Of a stretch of DNA of 19,555 nt, positions 16,201-19,555 are shown piece by piece. The stretch is from Nitzschia sp. DOCU1 (lineage: Eukaryota; Bacillariophyta; Bacillariophyceae; Bacillariales; Bacillariaceae): NCBI GenBank assembly GCA_951394045.1, contig CATOAN010000020.1, positions 1 through 19,555 on the forward strand. The letters are read 5' to 3'. The position numbers and the translations under genes were made by a program. The notes under the pieces are model-generated. The model was not told the DNA's origin and made no database searches. It saw only the letters and a list, made by a program, of their open reading frames with translations. The stretch's first letter is position 1; the number at the start of each line of letters is the position of its first letter.

Positions 16201-18214
16201 TTGGGCGGTCAGGTGTAACTACCACAGGGACGACATCATCGCCTTGGAAAACATTTGCTTTACCTTCCCCTTCCAATCGATCGATGGATGTTATAGGAAT
16301 AAATTCATCCTCGTCTTCTTCGTCCGTACTAGGGGAACGAAGGTGCGTGGGATGACATGAAATAGTGCATGCCGCCGCTTCAACAGCAGCATTCATCTCA
16401 ACTTCGTCTTTCTGAATGACGAAATGAATTTGCTCATCGTCCTCGCAGTAGTCTTGCTTTTGATTGTCTATGTTTTCTTCCTCGTCTTCTTTCTCTTGTC
16501 GTTGTTCCTGGATCGTCTCCAACAAGGAAGGGATGGCACGACAATCTAATGCCAACTTTCCACCAGTCAATTCACCACGTCGTTCTTCCATTGATGTCAC
16601 TGTGGACGTTTCATCGTCATCTTCCATAATACTTTCCAACGGCAGGTCCAGATGCGAAGTGGATGGAAGTTCCAGTATTGTAGCTGTTGACTCGATAGAA
16701 CTGGTAGTGGATGACGCACCCTTTTCCGGAGCAGCAGCAGCAGCAGCAGCAACAACAACAACAGCATCTTCCCGTCTTCGTTGCTGCAAGAATTCAAGTT
16801 TTTGTAATAATTGAAAGACATAGTCATCATCATCCAGCATTTGTGCACTCTGACATAAACATTGACTCGCTTCATCCAATCGACCTTGTTCCAGATAGAT
16901 TCGTCCTCGTTGACACAAAACCCAAGCTGCTTCTTCCGGTTGCTGCTGCGACGATACGCTGCTGTTCAAGTCCTGCAAATATTCCAAGGCTTCATCTTGC
17001 AATTGCAGCTGACAAAAGATGTTGGTAGTGTTCCCTACGGCTTCCCGCGGCAATGGCGTCTTTGTAAGTCTGTATTTTTGTATTGCAGCATGGTACAAGT
17101 CCAACGCGCCTTCTTGGTTGCCTTGCAACATCATGACACGCGCTAGCTGACACAGGGCATCCGCTACTTGCACCGAAGCTTCTCCAAACTGCTGTGACTG
17201 TAGATATAACACCCGCTCCCAACAACTCAGGGCAGGGTTCCATCGCCTGAAATCTTCTTGTAGTCTTGCTAAAAGTTGCAATTGCGGGACGCCCAAGGTA
17301 TCTCCTTGTTTTTCCATGTAGATATCTGCCAAGGCTTGTAGTATCTGTACGAGCTCTGCTTGGCGATGTTCTTGTTGCTGCTGTTCTTGGAGTACGCCCA
17401 AGGCTTCTTGGTAGGCAATCAATCCATCCTCGAGGTCACCGCGCTCGACATATAATTTTCCGAGGTTCTGCAGCGACAACAGCAGCAACTTGCTTCGATG
17501 TTGCGGTCCAAGCGAAACGAACTGGATCTTGTATAGCATAACCGTCCGATCGTCGTTTGCTTGCTGCTCGAGTGCATCCAGCGCTTCTTCGTGACATTCA
17601 ATGGCTTCCTCCAACCGATGCAGATACTTGTAATGCAAGTGCGCTCTTGCCTGAATTGTTTCCACGATGAGTTGGTACAAGCAGACCTGAGAAGTCGAGG
17701 ACTGTTGTTGCTGTTGTGGCTGCTGGTTTTGTCGACTTCGCTTGACTTTTTCCACGCACGACTTGTACAATTGTTCAGCTTGCAAAAAGTACTCGGAAGC
17801 TTGCGGATAGTGCTGCAATTTTTTCGATAGTGCGCCCAGGTTGAAGCAAGTAGCTGCCGCATTGACGAGTTCTACCACTGACGGAGATCCTTTTAGATAT
17901 TCTCCCAGTGCGACTCGATACAACTCTATGGCCTCCCGGTAGTTGCCCCGTTGGATCGCGTCACCCGCCATTGTGGAATGAAGACTCAATTTCATCGTGG
18001 TGGGGGCGCCGCCATTGCTGCTGGCGCCATTGCCCCCACCATCAGAACTCCTAGTTCGATGGCGTTTCAACGACGACACAACCAAGGATTTCGCAGGAGA
18101 CGGAGCAACCGGAGAAACAATCATGATTTGTGTATTGTGCCACTTGCTCTGTTCTATTATCGATAACACGCCCGCCCACCACGCCACCGAGGAAACGACA
18201 GCCAAGGCCGGCAA
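13268..18214 (-). CDS. Large TPR / SH3-like / TPR scaffold protein
   Basis: This single intron-less frame encodes 1648 residues. Residues about 78-470 form the first tetratricopeptide block (pattern G-N-Y-x-E-A-I-E-L-Y and relatives). About 480-930 is an acidic, Ser/Thr/Gln-rich, probably disordered linker with an Ala run from a GCA microsatellite. Residues about 935-985 look like an SH3 domain: G-Q-W-W-W-G, then G-L-E-G-W-F-P-T-S-Y-V. From about 1080 to 1640 lies a second block of some twelve 42-residue TPRs of the kinesin-light-chain type (G-x-x-H-P-x-V-A-x-T-L). TPR and SH3 domains bind protein partners, so a scaffold or adaptor role is likely, with the partner unknown. No enzymatic domain is visible. 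The first Met (18214) gives a hydrophobic start (residues 1-20). Met 31 and Met 74 are plausible alternatives, and Met 74 sits just before the first TPR. Confidence 0.85.
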   Translation of the reverse strand: MPALAVVSSVAWWAGVLSIIEQSKWHNTQIMIVSPVAPSPAKSLVVSSLKRHRTRSSDGGGNGASSNGGAPTTMKLSLHSTMAGDAIQRGNYREAIELYRVALGEYLKGSPSVVELVNAAATCFNLGALSKKLQHYPQASEYFLQAEQLYKSCVEKVKRSRQNQQPQQQQQSSTSQVCLYQLIVETIQARAHLHYKYLHRLEEAIECHEEALDALEQQANDDRTVMLYKIQFVSLGPQHRSKLLLLSLQNLGKLYVERGDLEDGLIAYQEALGVLQEQQQQEHRQAELVQILQALADIYMEKQGDTLGVPQLQLLARLQEDFRRWNPALSCWERVLYLQSQQFGEASVQVADALCQLARVMMLQGNQEGALDLYHAAIQKYRLTKTPLPREAVGNTTNIFCQLQLQDEALEYLQDLNSSVSSQQQPEEAAWVLCQRGRIYLEQGRLDEASQCLCQSAQMLDDDDYVFQLLQKLEFLQQRRREDAVVVVAAAAAAAPEKGASSTTSSIESTATILELPSTSHLDLPLESIMEDDDETSTVTSMEERRGELTGGKLALDCRAIPSLLETIQEQRQEKEDEEENIDNQKQDYCEDDEQIHFVIQKDEVEMNAAVEAAACTISCHPTHLRSPSTDEEDEDEFIPITSIDRLEGEGKANVFQGDDVVPVVVTPDRPTTSGQQARRTQAQHLPPQDSDEAPPKSHSPPVSGSSVTEVVDDLSATCSKHDNNAVSDSTLQLSQVPAVTRTEVETSSDQNTEDPLLLLPMSMARQFNDASTSVVESYTTEKPPRTMLYVDTTSCSLQLEEEPTIRSTSARSRSFRNDKSPLQTPQQSNSVKSPLSDSGSKFFERQAPNEEILTKTPPPNRGRFAKAFGIPFLRQRSKNRLLSGLNALDEEREVKAFPPTDDYERSGESFDDAPVPYIAMRKNENADEDNDDDESQVSQITFKIEEQATAQKTNQDGQWWWGVTAEGLEGWFPTSYVHQAVEAAEGFLSAKSIHEQKKSRPLDFDSDEESEKETSSVASKTINEESSIDGPDIRKGKNNKSLVESSLGRRRTLDAVAKATRPTTLASQIEQKQAHLEQQSSADAEGHLSEAITLFELAVLRSKNGEVGEALCNCQQALQIQNSSENIPGACKTLILMAEIHSRTKHYDAALACYDELQKLQEATFGYYHEDVANTLNRKGNVLARQGEFDIAMDNHKEALRILKKYCGEEVKNPLVSQTLIQIGAVYYKERNSLKTIQTNRDGYSTFIEGGMLEVIGRAHEERGSYRMAIAFFEEKLQCLDDQENSDDLEQVAETLNSLGMLSCRAGLYLEAIDYYDRALGIQMKLGCDVVQLAMAKVLAGSVQFSLGHFMKALKLFEDALRTLRDKVGKEQETVAATLFHMGVVRVALYDYDNAKSNLKEALRIQKKLLGGEHPATLRTRRELGNLLAAWESEIDFALSEYNAVLEIQKRIHGERHPNVSETLHCIGCAQARKGEHKLALRTLEDCYNMRLEFLGMDHPLQASTLHEIAKIQLERGRLKKAVHICDSALLIRKDSLSENHVDVATATATKASCLVAKGDFAEANKLFLEAHSIAREAVGVMHPTVADIQVQVGTMHLRKCHFDEAAEAIKNALDIYRASGLDDNHRGVMAALKELERVERAEMLCV
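16731..16765. repeat. GCA/ACA trinucleotide microsatellite in the TPR gene
   Basis: Seven GCA units followed by about four ACA-type units are read on the minus strand as a Val run then an Ala run in the disordered linker. The repeat keeps the reading frame when it changes by whole units, so length differences between alleles would be tolerated. Confidence 0.85.
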
Positions 18215-19173
18215 GATGCTTTCGCGCCCGGAGCAGAGATGACAAGAGGGGAACGCCCAGCTAGCTGATAGTAGTAGCTAGTAGCAGACAAATATGTTGA
18301 CGTTTGATGGAACAACGCAACAGCAAACACAAGACGGAAAGCAAGGGAAGCACACATACATGCGTTCAGCGTCGGAGGGACCACCTTCCACCGACGCAAC
18401 GGCTGGGTTGGAGAAGACCGATTGGAGTCAGGACGAAAGTGTATCCAAACATGAAACATACCTCAATATCCAGATTTGAAGGATTCATTTCTCGCCGGCG
18501 TTGGTACTTAGGAAACTTATTCTAAGTAACAAAATCAGTCGTGGCGTTTTTCGGCATCAAAATCATGTGTATCACACTTTGATCAATCGCTCCTCAAATC
18601 AAGAGCCGGTCGAGCCACACTTCGAGACAGCACATCGGCATTCGCTTCGTTGTATTCCAAAGGTGTTGCTTTCAGAACTAGGATGATGCGGAGATCCCTT
18701 GAATCTTCATTTTATGTCTGCACCTCTACGCGTTGAAGCTACCTCCTCCCACTAACTAGTTAGGTAACAGCAAAAGTACTGTCGCAGCTTCTTCGACGAA
18801 GAAAGGAATATGATTGGAGTATCCCATCATGGTAAATGAAGAACTGTTGCTGCTGTTGCCACAATGATGCGCTAATTAGTGTGCCGCAACAGCGGAAAAA
18901 TCAAATGTATTATGGGTTGGCCACTGCTGTAATTTCAGGACGAGCACCAACTTCGTCAAATTGCAAGGTAGTTCTTCTTTGTTGTACAACAAGTCCGCCG
19001 CAAATCATGGTGGAACCTCGAGACGAACGAAAATCAATCAACTTACACACCATGATATTCTGTCTTCGTCTGTATCCGACCACTGGTTACTCAATATGGG
19101 ACGACGAAGCTTTCAGAGTTGGCCATGACACGTGGGGGCCCCTTGTGGTGTTGCAAGGTACAGTGTTTTTTAG
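18215..19173. other. Upstream region of the TPR gene, no clear gene
   Basis: About 960 bases contain a TAG/CTAG-rich stretch near 18260-18290 and scattered short frames on both strands. A plus-strand frame from 18836 to 19294 (152 codons, starting with a Cys run) has no recognisable features and is probably chance. It should contain the promoter of the TPR gene. No RNA gene or repeat was recognised. Confidence 0.4.
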
Positions 19174-19555
19174 CATATCGCTAAAGCAGGAGCACTCCCC
19201 GTCACAGCATCTTACTACCGATTTCAGCAATGCCGGCGCCGGCCGTGGTCTCGAGTTGCAACCATCATTCAATTGCTTGACTATCCATCGGTAACTGCCC
19301 GGTGTGAGCACACAAATAGTATCCAGCCGAATCTCATTTACAAATTCGGGTGCATCTGCCTTGGCGACGTGCACGCAGGAGTCATCAACACCGAGGCTCT
19401 TGCAGAACAAAACGCAGAAGCAATGAGCAAATACAGCGAGGAAAGGCGTCTTGTCCAACATAACTCGTTAAATGTGAATAGGGTTGCAGATGAAGCCCTC
19501 TTGATACCGAAAATTGACCGGCATTCTACTAGCTGTGATACCTCGATCATAGACC
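19174..19555 (+). CDS. Possible coding fragment running off the right edge
   Basis: The plus strand is open in one frame from a TAG at 19171 to the end of the window (127 codons), with balanced composition, for example C-L-G-D-V-H-A-G-V-I-N-T-E followed by a Glu/Ala-rich helix. The first Met in this frame is at 19423, so upstream exons or an upstream frame would be required. The exact reverse register on the minus strand is also open (19087-19461) and begins with a signal-peptide-like stretch (M-L-D-K-T-P-F-L-A-V-F-A-H). Only one of the two can be the gene. I favour plus slightly because it continues to the edge, but certainty is low. Confidence 0.3.

Noticed and set aside
1..19555. CRISPR array, rRNA or bacterial operon features
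   Set aside because: There are no regularly spaced short repeats and no rRNA landmarks. Introns and the gene layout are eukaryotic.

Overview
The window looks like nuclear DNA of a diatom, most likely a pennate species such as Phaeodactylum. This is an inference. It rests on a protoporphyrinogen oxidase whose presequence carries the stramenopile plastid-import motif (S-N-A-F-A-P), short GT-AG introns of about 44-81 bases, a DUF6824-like protein (a family expanded in diatoms), and compact genes on both strands. No rRNA, tRNA or CRISPR array was seen.

Layout. Positions 59-1003 (minus) hold an uncharacterised coiled-coil/basic protein. It is divergent from a DUF6824-like, RS-rich protein at 1784-2620 (plus). 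A plastid-targeted protoporphyrinogen oxidase at 2726-4540 (minus) converges on the latter. Positions 5232-9755 form an accessory-looking island. It has a four-exon gene for a protein of about 860 residues that I do not recognise, with a coiled coil and a repeated Lys/Ser/Asp-rich tail. The 3' end of that gene runs into two nearly identical tandem copies of an 889-base unit, each carrying only the C-terminal part of a PIF1-type helicase. A cytosine-rich tract closes the island. Next comes a small two-exon gene (10328-10832, plus). A glucose-6-phosphate isomerase gene follows (11051 to about 12652, minus) and has lost its N-terminal region; in its place, in opposite orientation, lies a fragment resembling the tail of a reverse-transcriptase polyprotein. 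Positions 13268-18214 (minus) hold one long intron-less gene for a TPR / acidic linker / SH3-like / TPR scaffold. The right end (18215-19555) is mostly non-coding, with a possible gene fragment running off the edge.

The genes do not form an operon or an obvious shared pathway. The two clear enzymes are a plastid tetrapyrrole-pathway oxidase and a broken-looking glycolytic isomerase. The parts that stand out are the 5.2-9.8 kb island and the isomerase/retroelement junction near 12.65 kb, both of which look like products of mobile DNA and recent rearrangement. I found no complete, self-evidently new system.
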